Below, one piece after another: positions 43,726-51,098 of a DNA stretch of 64,000 nt. Every line of letters starts with the position of its first letter. Within the stretch, counting starts at the first letter, position 1. The translations under genes were made by a program, and so were the position numbers. The stretch comes from DATKZM01 sp035527975. Its GTDB lineage: Bacteria > Pseudomonadota > Alphaproteobacteria > JAPULJ01. The notes beneath the pieces are model-generated. The model did not search any database. It was not told the DNA's origin and saw nothing but the letters and a program-made list of their open reading frames with translations. The stretch lies in contig DATKZM010000058.1 in NCBI GenBank assembly GCA_035527975.1, positions 22,002 to 86,001 of the forward strand, read 5' to 3'.

Positions 43726-44463
43726 ATGGCCGAAGCCAAGAACAAGCCGAACGCCCCGCGCATGTACAAGCGCAACGACCCCGACATGCCCGAGCAGTAC
43801 CGCGCCTTCATGATCAAGCTGCTGAAACACGCCCACATCGAGAATGCCGGCAACCCCTACTCCCGCGAGGTCGTCGCCAATATCGCCAATGCCGGGCTGC
43901 GCCACGCGCCCAACGGAAAGGACGCGCTGACCGAGGCGGTAATCGTCAAGCAGGAAGCCGAGCACGGCATGATCGTCTCCCGGCTCATCGAGTCCTTCGG
44001 CGAGAGTTCGGAGATCGACAAGCCGATCGGCCAGTACGCGTTCAAGATGCCGCTGTCGACCTGGTGCGACGTTGCCTGGTTCCACGCGCTGATCGACCGT
44101 GTCGGCCTTTATGTCGGCATCGAGTGGATGAGCGCGACATACGAGCCGCTGGCCAAGGTCTCGCCGCGGCTGGAGCGCGAAGAACAGTTCCACGCCGATA
44201 CCGGCATTCGGCATTTGCGCGCCATCGCCAAAACCGCCGATGGCCGGGCCCAAGCCCAGGACCTGCTGCACAAATGGTGGCCCGCCGCGCTCGACATGTT
44301 CGGGCGCTCCGACTCCAAGAATTCAGCAACCTATGTGCAATGGGGCATCAAGACCCAGGGCAACGAGGAGCTGCGCCAGCAATACATTGCCGAGACCGTG
44401 CCGCTCATCGAGGCGCTCGAGCTCGACGTGCCGGATCACATGGCGAACCGGAAATATGTGTGA
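43726..44463 (+). CDS. PaaA-like diiron oxygenase (phenylacetyl-CoA epoxidase catalytic-subunit family), copy 1
   Basis: A 245-aa ferritin-like protein of the phenylacetic acid catabolic family. Two E-x2-H motifs, E77-H80 (VIVKQEAEHG) and E153-H156 (REEQFHADTG), form the expected diiron site. MPEQYRAFMIKLLKHAHIENAG at the start and WWPALDMFGRSDSKNS, GIKTQGNEELRQQYIAETVP and ELDVPDH at the end match PaaA. It is about 65-85 residues shorter than PaaA, missing the C-terminal extension. PaaB, C, D and E are absent. The next gene encodes a PaaK-like ligase, which could supply a CoA-ester substrate. Reaction unproven. Confidence 0.85.
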   Translation: MAEAKNKPNAPRMYKRNDPDMPEQYRAFMIKLLKHAHIENAGNPYSREVVANIANAGLRHAPNGKDALTEAVIVKQEAEHGMIVSRLIESFGESSEIDKPIGQYAFKMPLSTWCDVAWFHALIDRVGLYVGIEWMSATYEPLAKVSPRLEREEQFHADTGIRHLRAIAKTADGRAQAQDLLHKWWPAALDMFGRSDSKNSATYVQWGIKTQGNEELRQQYIAETVPLIEALELDVPDHMANRKYV

Positions 44464-44472
44464 CCGGCGGCG

Positions 44473-44600
44473 CCACGGTGCGTCCTTCGAGACGCCCGCC
44501 AAGGCGGGCTCATCAGGATGAGGATCTTTCTTAATGCCATCAAAAATCAGCCTCATCGCGAGGAGCGATCGCAAGCGAGCGCCTCGAAGGACGCACCATG
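44473..44600. repeat. CTTCGAG-type dispersed inverted repeat, copy 1
   Basis: GGTGCGTCCTTCGAGACGC (about 44477-44495) and GCCTCGAAGGACGCACC (about 44581-44597) form the arms; CATCAGGATGAGG and CCTCATCGCGAGGAG lie inside. It fills the gap between the first PaaA-like and PaaK-like genes and could form a long mRNA hairpin, uncoupling their expression. Related sequences occur at 49704, 58302, 59636 and 63672. Confidence 0.75.
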
Positions 44601-44735
44601 GCGCTGCAACACGCCATCCGTCCCGGTTCGATATCTTCACAATCCCTTCCCCGGCAATGGCGCGGCGGGGATAATGGCTGATTACCAATAATAAGCGCGG
44701 CGCAGGGAGGACGACGGATTCCCGCCCCCATCAAC

Positions 44736-46097
44736 ATGTTCACCGAAAAGGCGCGCCGTGCGCGCTACTGGAACGAGTACATGGAGACGCTGCCGCGCGA
44801 AAAGCTCGACGCGTTGCATCTGACGAAGCTGCGCCTGCTGCTGCGCTACGCCTACGACAACAGCACCTTTTATCGCCGCAAATACGACGAGGCGGGCCTC
44901 AAACCCGAGGATGTGCGCTCGCTTGACGACTTCAAGCGCAAGGTGCCGATCACCGACAAGACCGATTTCCTCCACATCCAGCAGGAGCGCCCGCCCTACG
45001 GCGACACCGCGGCGCTGCCGCTCGAGCTCGTCGTCCATCATTGCGAGACTTCGGGCACCACAGGTGTTCCGCTCGCCATCCCATACTCGGCCTACGACAC
45101 CGAGCGTTACGGCGAGCCCTGGTGCCATGCCTTCTGGGCGCTCGGTATCCGCCCCGAGGACAGCTTCTATTTCGCCTTCAACTGGGGCAACTTCGCGGGT
45201 CTCTGGTCGACCTATTGGGGGGTGCGGCGGTTCGGGGCGCGGCTGATCTCCGGCGGCGGCGCGGACACGCAAGGTCACGTCCAGAACATCCTACGCATGA
45301 AGCCCACCGTGCTCTGCGCCACCCCAACATATGCGCTGCGCATTGCCGAGGTCGCGGCCGAGATAGGCCACGATATGACCGAGAGCTCGGTCAATTTCAC
45401 CGTCGGCGGCGGCGAGCCCGGCCCCTTCGCGTTGCCCGCCATGCGCGCCGCGCTCGACAAAGCCTGGGGCGCGCAGAGCTGCGATCAGATGGGCATCGCC
45501 GAAATCGACGCCTTCGGCGTCGGCGATGCCGGCCGCGACGGTGTGCTGGTCGACGAGATGAACGTCTTTTGCTGGTCGGTCGACCCGGATACCGGCGAGG
45601 AGGTGCCCGACGGCGAGATCGGCGAGAACATCGTCACCTCCTACGTCAACTCCGCCCAGCCGCTCATCAACTACCGCACCCACGATCTCGTCCGCCGCAC
45701 CTACGCGGGGGCCGACGGCCGAACTTGGGCGAAGCTTGAGGGCGTCATCCTGGGCCGCACCGACTTTATGATTTCCGTGCGTGGCACCAATGTCTATCCG
45801 ACCGCAGTCGACAACCTGATTGCCGAGGTCGGGGGCGTCTCGAACCACTACCAGATGGTGCTGACCAAGACGGGCCCGCTCGACCAGATGGAGATCGTCT
45901 TCGAGCCGGAGAAGTCGGTGCCCGAGGGCGACGCCGCGGCGCTCGCCAAGAAACTCCAGGCCCACATCCAGCAGGCCCTCAAGGTGCGCCTCGACTGCAC
46001 CCCCGTGGCGGTGGAGAGCCTGCCCCGCTTCGAGCTCAAGACCCAGCGCATCGTCGACAAGCGCCCTAAGGAAATGCGCCGGGCGCTCGACCGCTAA
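44736..46097 (+). CDS. PaaK-like aryl-CoA ligase, copy 1 of tandem pair
   Basis: A 453-aa AMP-forming phenylacetate-CoA ligase-family enzyme. The P-loop TSGTTG is at residues 105-110 and is followed by VPLAIPYSAYDTERYGEP. FYFAFNWGNFAGLWSTYWGVRRFG, TVGGGEPGPFALPAMRAALD, the STGD-like NYRTHDLVRRT and the C-terminal GRTDFMISVRGTNVYPTAVDN are present. The N-terminus YWNEYMETLPREKLDALHL is typical of PaaK relatives. It is a close paralogue of the 46844 product. A CoA-ester partner role for the adjacent PaaA-like protein is inferred from the repeated pairing. Confidence 0.88.
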   Translation: MFTEKARRARYWNEYMETLPREKLDALHLTKLRLLLRYAYDNSTFYRRKYDEAGLKPEDVRSLDDFKRKVPITDKTDFLHIQQERPPYGDTAALPLELVVHHCETSGTTGVPLAIPYSAYDTERYGEPWCHAFWALGIRPEDSFYFAFNWGNFAGLWSTYWGVRRFGARLISGGGADTQGHVQNILRMKPTVLCATPTYALRIAEVAAEIGHDMTESSVNFTVGGGEPGPFALPAMRAALDKAWGAQSCDQMGIAEIDAFGVGDAGRDGVLVDEMNVFCWSVDPDTGEEVPDGEIGENIVTSYVNSAQPLINYRTHDLVRRTYAGADGRTWAKLEGVILGRTDFMISVRGTNVYPTAVDNLIAEVGGVSNHYQMVLTKTGPLDQMEIVFEPEKSVPEGDAAALAKKLQAHIQQALKVRLDCTPVAVESLPRFELKTQRIVDKRPKEMRRALDR

Positions 46098-46115
46098 TCT
46101 TATGAGAGACACACC

Positions 46116-46844
46116 ATGAACGAAGCGACCTCCAAATTACCGATGTACAAGCAAGACGACCCGGAGATGCCCGAAGAGTATCGGGCCTTCCTGGTCAAGC
46201 TGCTCAAATACGGCCATGTCGAGCAAAACGGCAACGTCGAGTATCGCCGCCTGCTGGCGCGCATCGCCGAGGCCGGCTTCGCCTACGCCCCCGATGCCAA
46301 GTCGCTGTTGATCGAATCGGAGATCGTGCGCCAGGAAGTCCAGCACGGCCACATCGTCGCCGAGCTCGTGCGCGGCCTGGGCGAGGACCCGGAGATGGAT
46401 CAGCCGCTGAAGCAATACCTCTTCTATATGCCGCTTCAGACCTGGGTCGACATCGCCTGGTTCCACGGCATCGGCGACCGGGTCGGCCTTTATGTCGGCG
46501 TCGAATGGGTCGGCAGCACCTACGAGCCGCTGGCCAGGGATGCGCCGACGCTGGAAAAGGAAGAGCACTTCCACGCCACCACCGGCCTCAACTATATCAA
46601 AAGCATCTGCGCCACCCCCGACGGCCGCAAGGAAGCCCAAGACGGGCTGCACAAATGGTGGCCCGCGGTGCTCGACATGTTCGGCAAATCGGACTCGCAG
46701 AATTCCGAGATCTATGTGAAATGGGGCATCAAGTCGCGCTCCAACGAGGAGCTGCGCCAGAAATACATCGCCGATACCGTACCGCTGCTGGAGGAATTGG
46801 AACTCGACGTGCCCGACCACCGGGCAAACCGGCGGTTCCTGTAA
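46116..46844 (+). CDS. PaaA-like diiron oxygenase, copy 2
   Basis: A 242-aa paralogue of the 43726 product. Diiron motifs E74-H77 (VRQEVQHG) and E150-H153 (KEEHFHATTG) are conserved, along with MPEEYRAFLVKLLKYGHVE, HKWWPAVLDMFGKSDSQNS and GIKSRSNEELRQKYIADTVP. It starts 18 nt after the first ligase gene and its stop overlaps the ATG of the second ligase by 1 nt, so oxygenase and ligase are translationally coupled. As with copy 1, no PaaB, PaaC or reductase partner is nearby. Confidence 0.85.
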   Translation: MNEATSKLPMYKQDDPEMPEEYRAFLVKLLKYGHVEQNGNVEYRRLLARIAEAGFAYAPDAKSLLIESEIVRQEVQHGHIVAELVRGLGEDPEMDQPLKQYLFYMPLQTWVDIAWFHGIGDRVGLYVGVEWVGSTYEPLARDAPTLEKEEHFHATTGLNYIKSICATPDGRKEAQDGLHKWWPAVLDMFGKSDSQNSEIYVKWGIKSRSNEELRQKYIADTVPLLEELELDVPDHRANRRFL

Positions 46845-48223
46845 TGCCCGCCCCGATCAGCTACCTGACCGACAAGGCCAAGGATGCGCATTATTGGAAT
46901 GCGGCGATCGAGACGATGCCGCGCGACAAGCTCGACGCGCTGCACCTGAAAAAGCTCCAACTGCTGGTCGCCTACGCGTACGAGTACAGCCCCTTTTACC
47001 GCCGCCGCTTTGACGATGCGGGAGTGAAGCCCGGCGATATCCAAACGCTGGAGGACTACCGGCGCAAAGTGCCGATCACCGACAAGCAGGATTTCATCCA
47101 TCGCCAGCAGGAAAACCCGCCTTATGGCGACACGCTGACCCTGCCGCCGGAGATGCTCGCCCACCACGTTGAAACCTCGGGCTCGACCGGCCTGCCGCTC
47201 GCCGTCCCCTATTCTGCCTACGATACCGAGCGCGTCGGCGAGTCTTGGACCTACGGGTTTTGGGCCCACGGAATTCGCCCCGCCGACAGCTTTTACTTCG
47301 CCTTCAACTGGGGCAACTTTGCCGGCTTCTGGTCATGCTATTTCGGCGCCCGGCGCATGGGCTGCCGGATCATTTCGGGCGGCGGCGCCGATTCGCGCGG
47401 GCATATCGCCGCGATCAAGCGCCTGAAGCCGACCGTGCTGATCTCAACGCCCACATTTGCGCTCCGTCTCGCCGAGGTCGCACGCGAGATGGGCGAGGAC
47501 ATCGCCGCCTCATCGATCAAGTACACGTATCATGCCGGCGAGCCCGGCCCCTTTGCCCTTCCGGCGATGAAGGCGGCCATCGACGAGGCCTGGGGCGCCG
47601 ATTCGGGCGAGCTGCTCGGCATCGCCGAGATCGAGGCCTTCGGCCCCGGCTGCGCCCGGCGCAACGGCATCCATGTGAACGAGATGGCGGTCTATTCCTG
47701 GTCGATGGATCCGGCGACCGGCGAGGAAACGCCCGAAGGTGCGATCGGCGAGAACATCATCTCCAGCTACACGTATTCGGCCCAGCCCTTGCTCAACTAC
47801 CGCAGCCACGACCTCGTGCGCCGTACGCGCGATTGCCCGTGCGGCTGTACCTGGGACAAGTTCGACGGCGTCGTGCTCGGCCGCACCGACTTCATGGTCA
47901 CCGTGCGCGGCACCAACGTCTACCAGAGTGCGGTGGAGAACATCATCGGCGAGATTGACGGCGTATCGCCCTTTTACCAGCTCGTGCTCGACCGCGAAGG
48001 CTCGAACGACAAGATGACCGTGGAGTTCGAGCCCGCCAAATCGGTCACGGAAGCCGACTGGCCGGCGCTCGCAACCGAGGTCGAGGACCGCATCCACAAA
48101 GCCCTGCATGTGCGCCTTCAGACCAGGCCGATGGCGCCCGAAGCCCTGCCGCGCTACGACCTCAAGACGAAGCGCATCATCGACAACCGGCCCAAGGAAT
48201 TGCGCCGGGCGCTTGATCGATGA
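46844..48223 (+). CDS. PaaK-like aryl-CoA ligase, copy 2 of tandem pair
   Basis: A 459-aa ligase with P-loop TSGSTG at residues 111-116, LPLAVPYSAYDTERVGES, FYFAFNWGNFAGFWSCYFGARRMG, GEPGPFALPAMKAAID and GRTDFMVTVRGTNVYQSAVEN. ATG 46844 shares its A with the stop of the PaaA-like gene. Compared with copy 1 it differs around the substrate-side region (NAGEPGP variants such as TYHAGEPGP for TVGGGEPGP; SGELLGIAEIEAFGPG for CDQMGIAEIDAFGVG), which may mean a different acid. It also has two added cysteines in DCPCGCTWDKF. Confidence 0.88.
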   Translation: MPAPISYLTDKAKDAHYWNAAIETMPRDKLDALHLKKLQLLVAYAYEYSPFYRRRFDDAGVKPGDIQTLEDYRRKVPITDKQDFIHRQQENPPYGDTLTLPPEMLAHHVETSGSTGLPLAVPYSAYDTERVGESWTYGFWAHGIRPADSFYFAFNWGNFAGFWSCYFGARRMGCRIISGGGADSRGHIAAIKRLKPTVLISTPTFALRLAEVAREMGEDIAASSIKYTYHAGEPGPFALPAMKAAIDEAWGADSGELLGIAEIEAFGPGCARRNGIHVNEMAVYSWSMDPATGEETPEGAIGENIISSYTYSAQPLLNYRSHDLVRRTRDCPCGCTWDKFDGVVLGRTDFMVTVRGTNVYQSAVENIIGEIDGVSPFYQLVLDREGSNDKMTVEFEPAKSVTEADWPALATEVEDRIHKALHVRLQTRPMAPEALPRYDLKTKRIIDNRPKELRRALDR

Positions 48224-48606
48224 CGGCGACGCGCACCACCACCTCCAGTGTCACCCCGGATGGCCCGAAGGGCCGAGCCGGGGTCCATCCGCTGGCAGCC
48301 AAGAGCCACAGAGGCCCGCGCTCGTACTCGGTCTACATCCTGGCAAGCAAGCCGGGCGGCACCCTTTACATCGGTGTCACTAACGACCTGATAAGACGCG
48401 TCTATCAACACAAGACCGGTGAAGGCGCCGCATTCACACGGAAGTATGGTGTGGGCCTGTTAGTCTACGCCGAAGAACACCGAGACATCGAGCAAGCGAT
48501 CGCCCAGAAAAAGCCATTGAAGAAATGGCGGCGCGCCTGGAAGCTACAACTCATTCAGAAGCACAATCCTGACTGGACCGACCTTTACGACACGTTTGCA
48601 TCCTGA
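48220..48606 (+). CDS. Small GIY-YIG nuclease-family protein embedded in inverted REP-like repeats
   Basis: A 128-aa ORF. Residues 36-118 are a GIY-YIG domain: YSVYILASKPGGTLYIGVTNDLIRRVYQHK supplies the two-part tyrosine motif and the catalytic arginine, and AEEHRDIEQAIAQKKPLKKWRRAWK the conserved glutamate-lysine region. The first 34 residues (TTSSVTPDGPKGRAGVHP) are simply the translation of a REP-like repeat. ATG 48220 overlaps the ligase stop (ATGA); no better start exists in frame. Members may nick DNA; many are solitary in Alphaproteobacteria and of unknown role. Its placement between inverted repeats suggests a mobile cassette. Confidence 0.82.
   Translation: MTATRTTTSSVTPDGPKGRAGVHPLAAKSHRGPRSYSVYILASKPGGTLYIGVTNDLIRRVYQHKTGEGAAFTRKYGVGLLVYAEEHRDIEQAIAQKKPLKKWRRAWKLQLIQKHNPDWTDLYDTFAS
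48248..48290. repeat. REP-like palindrome, left of GIY-YIG gene
   Basis: TGTCACCCCGGA (48249-48260) and CCGGGGTCCATC (about 48278-48289) bracket a small GGCCCGAAGGGCC hairpin. Read in reverse it corresponds to 48623-48652. It lies inside the GIY-YIG reading frame. Confidence 0.75.
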
Positions 48607-48622
48607 ACGCCTACCGCTACCC

Positions 48623-48652
48623 GATGGACCCCGGATCAAGTCCGGGGTGACA
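48623..48652. repeat. REP-like palindrome, right of GIY-YIG gene (inverted)
   Basis: GATGGACCCCGG, then ATCAAG, then TCCGGGGTGACA. This is the inverted counterpart of the left copy: same ends, different centre. It lies 17 nt after the GIY-YIG stop and 20 nt before the next ATG. Confidence 0.78.
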
Positions 48653-48671
48653 AGAAATGGGAACGAGAACC

Positions 48672-48851
48672 ATGCAACCGCAAGAAATCATCGAAAAGCT
48701 CAAAACCGCCCGCGCGCTGGTGGACGAGATTTATGAGGGCACCGACATCCCGCAGATCCAGTCGATGATGCGCCATGCCGACCAGAACCTGCATTGGGCG
48801 CTCTGGAATCTGGGCGAGGTCGAAACGCTGCGCCCGGATATGAAGGCCTGA
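48672..48851 (+). CDS. Small conserved-looking helical protein of unknown function
   Basis: A 59-aa acidic protein, predicted all-helical: MQPQEIIEKLKTARALVDEIY, then DIPQIQSMMRHADQNLHWALWN and LGEVETLRPDMKA. ATG 48672 is preceded by GGAACGAG; ATG 48657 is an alternative adding MGTRT. It is followed 5 nt later by an enoyl-CoA hydratase gene, so it is part of the operon. I do not recognise a family. A small accessory subunit for the PaaA-like proteins is one possible idea, untested. Confidence 0.6.
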   Translation: MQPQEIIEKLKTARALVDEIYEGTDIPQIQSMMRHADQNLHWALWNLGEVETLRPDMKA

Positions 48852-48856
48852 TCGCG

Positions 48857-49678
48857 ATGCCCGACGACAGCAACGCCGCATCCCCCGCTATGACGTATGA
48901 GTTCATCGTCTTCGACCGCCGCGATGCGATCGCCATTTTGCGCCTCAACCGGCCGGATAATCTCAATTCCTGGAATCTGGCGATGCGCCAGGAGCTGCGC
49001 GACGCGGTCCAAGCCTGTGTCGAGGATGACGATCTGCGCGTCCTCATCATCACCGGCACCGGCCGCGCCTTTTCCGCCGGCGAGGACGTACGCGGCATGG
49101 GCGATCTGTCCGCGGTCGGCCCGAAGGGGTTTCGCCGCCGCGTGCGCATGATCCACAACGTCTTCGACGAGATCGAGCAAATGGAGATCCCGGTGATCGC
49201 CGCTATCAACGGCGTTGCCGCCGGCGGCGGGCTGGAACTCGCACTTTCATGCGATTTCCGCTTCGCTGCCGACGCTGCGAAAATGGGCCTGCCGGAGAAC
49301 AATGTGGGTCTCATCCCCGGCTCGGGCGGCATCTCGCGCTTGGTCAAGCTGGTCGGTCCGTCCAAGGCCAAACGCCTCGTGATGACCGGCGAAATCGTGC
49401 CCGCCGAAAAGGCACTTGCTTACGGTCTCGTTGACGAGGTCGTGCCCGCCGACGATCTGATTGCGCACGCCGTCGCCTTCGCCGAGCAACTTGCCGCCAA
49501 GGCCCCGCTGGCGCTCGGCACCGCCAAGCTGGTCATCAACCAATGCGCCAATGTCGACACCGAGACCGGCCGCAACTTCGAGCGCATCGGCCAGTCGGTC
49601 TTGAAACTGACCGAAGACCACGTCGAGGGCGCCAAGGCCTTCGTGGAGAAACGCAAGCCCGACTTCAAGGGGCGCTGA
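48857..49678 (+). CDS. Enoyl-CoA hydratase/isomerase family protein
   Basis: A 273-aa crotonase-fold enzyme. The oxyanion-hole segments are RAFSAGEDVRGM and INGVAAGGGLELALSCDFRFAA; GLPENNVGLIPGSGGISRLVKLVG holds the catalytic glutamate region. ATG 48857 gives a 12-residue lead before YEFIVFDRRDAIAILRLNRPDNLNSWN. Members hydrate, isomerise or ring-open acyl-CoAs, e.g. PaaG/PaaF acting after PaaA-type epoxidation. Placement after the PaaA/PaaK pairs supports such a step (inference). Confidence 0.9.
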   Translation: MPDDSNAASPAMTYEFIVFDRRDAIAILRLNRPDNLNSWNLAMRQELRDAVQACVEDDDLRVLIITGTGRAFSAGEDVRGMGDLSAVGPKGFRRRVRMIHNVFDEIEQMEIPVIAAINGVAAGGGLELALSCDFRFAADAAKMGLPENNVGLIPGSGGISRLVKLVGPSKAKRLVMTGEIVPAEKALAYGLVDEVVPADDLIAHAVAFAEQLAAKAPLALGTAKLVINQCANVDTETGRNFERIGQSVLKLTEDHVEGAKAFVEKRKPDFKGR

Positions 49679-49703
49679 GAATACTTTACGCCGGAGCGCG
49701 CGA

Positions 49704-49818
49704 TCCATCCTTCGAGGCTCGCCCAGGCTCGCACCTCAGGATGAGCATTCAGCGTGAACAGTAACGAGTCTCGAGGCTCATCCTGAGGCGCCGCCGAAGG
49801 CAGCCTCGAAGGACGAGC
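49704..49818. repeat. CTTCGAG-type dispersed inverted repeat, copy 2
   Basis: CATCCTTCGAGGCTCG (about 49706-49721) and GCCTCGAAGGACGAG (about 49803-49817) form arms; CACCTCAGGATGAGC and GCTCATCCTGAGGCG form a second nested pair. It occupies most of the gap between the hydratase and flavin monooxygenase genes and may terminate transcription from either side. Confidence 0.75.
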
Positions 49819-49952
49819 CGGCCGATAGCCCCAGTTCGCAGCTATGCGGCCACGGTCTGACGGATCTCGGCTCTCGCGGCTTCGCATCGACCGGGGTGAC
49901 GGTGTAGGCTGGACACAACAACCCGGGCAGACACCGGTTGGGAGGTCAACAC

Positions 49953-51017
49953 ATGCAATTCGGCGTCTTCATCCTGCCTTGTTGGCGCGAAGCCGTGGCG
50001 CCCACGCTTAAACAGTTCTACGAAGAGCTGATCGATATGGTCGTCCGGGCCGAAGAGCTCGGCTGGGATCGCGCCTGGTCCTCGGAGCATCACTTCCATT
50101 ACTACGGCGGCGCCTCGCCCAACCCGGCGATGACGCTGCTGGCCTATGCCCGGGCGACCAAGACCATCCGCCTCGGCTCCGGCGTCTCGCTGCTGCCGAT
50201 GAACGACGGCATCCGCGTAGCCGAGGACTTCGCCATGCTCGACCAGCTCTCCGGCGGCCGGCTCGATTTCGGCGTCGGACGTGGCTACCTGCCGCACGAG
50301 TTCCAGGGTTTCGCCGTCACCGAGGACATGACCGCCGGCCGCTTCGATGAAGCCTTCGAGATCATCCAGCGTGCCTGGGCGGGCGAGCGCTTCGCCTTCG
50401 AAGGCGATCACTACAATTTCGACGAGTTGGAAATCCACCCCAAACCGGCCCAAGACCCGGTGCCGATCTGGTGCGCCTGCTCACGCGCGCGTCCAAGCTA
50501 TGAATGGACCGGCCGCAACGCCTACGCGCTGATGATGAACCAGTATCCGATGTCGCTCGCGGACGCGAAGGAACGCCTCACCTGGTTCAAGGACGCCTAC
50601 GCCGAGGCCGGCCACGATCCGGCGCGGCGCGAGGCCATGATGTCGCTCTTCCTGCACGTTGCCGATAGCGAGGAACAGGCGATCGCCGAGTCCAAACCCG
50701 CCGTTCAGGAGCATGCGAACCTGTTCCGGCTGCTCTTTACCGGCGATCGCTGGAACACCGACTATGAGGGCGACGAGAGCGTCTTTGAGTTTATCACCGG
50801 TGGCTCCAAGGACGTCACCAGCGCCTTCCGCGAGCGCACCGCGATCGGCACCGTTGAGCAGATCTGCGACCGTATCGCGATGTACCGCGATCTGGGCTTC
50901 ACCGAGATATCCTTCGTCACGCGCTACGGCACGCTGAGCCACGAACAGGCGCTCCGCAACATCCGCATCGCGAGCGAAGAGATCATCCCGCGTTTCCGGC
51001 GCGCCCGCGCCGCCTGA
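49953..51017 (+). CDS. LLM-class flavin-dependent oxidoreductase, second copy type
   Basis: A 354-aa luciferase-like monooxygenase with MQFGVFILPCW, WSSEHHFHYYGGASPNPAMTLLAYA, LDQLSGGRLDFGVGRGYLPHEF and PKPAQDPVPIWCACSRARP. GGGAGG lies 9 nt before ATG 49953. It is a distant relative of the 5368 product (same SGGRLDfGvgR and YGG.SPNP blocks). It needs FMNH2 from an unlinked reductase. It precedes a molybdopterin dehydrogenase gene, so both may act on one compound. Confidence 0.88.
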   Translation: MQFGVFILPCWREAVAPTLKQFYEELIDMVVRAEELGWDRAWSSEHHFHYYGGASPNPAMTLLAYARATKTIRLGSGVSLLPMNDGIRVAEDFAMLDQLSGGRLDFGVGRGYLPHEFQGFAVTEDMTAGRFDEAFEIIQRAWAGERFAFEGDHYNFDELEIHPKPAQDPVPIWCACSRARPSYEWTGRNAYALMMNQYPMSLADAKERLTWFKDAYAEAGHDPARREAMMSLFLHVADSEEQAIAESKPAVQEHANLFRLLFTGDRWNTDYEGDESVFEFITGGSKDVTSAFRERTAIGTVEQICDRIAMYRDLGFTEISFVTRYGTLSHEQALRNIRIASEEIIPRFRRARAA

Positions 51018-51098
51018 GGCGTTCCGCAGGCACGGGTGACGCGTCGCTTCCCATCGGGCCACGAGGGTCGAACTATCCAGCGCATAAGGACCGCGTGC

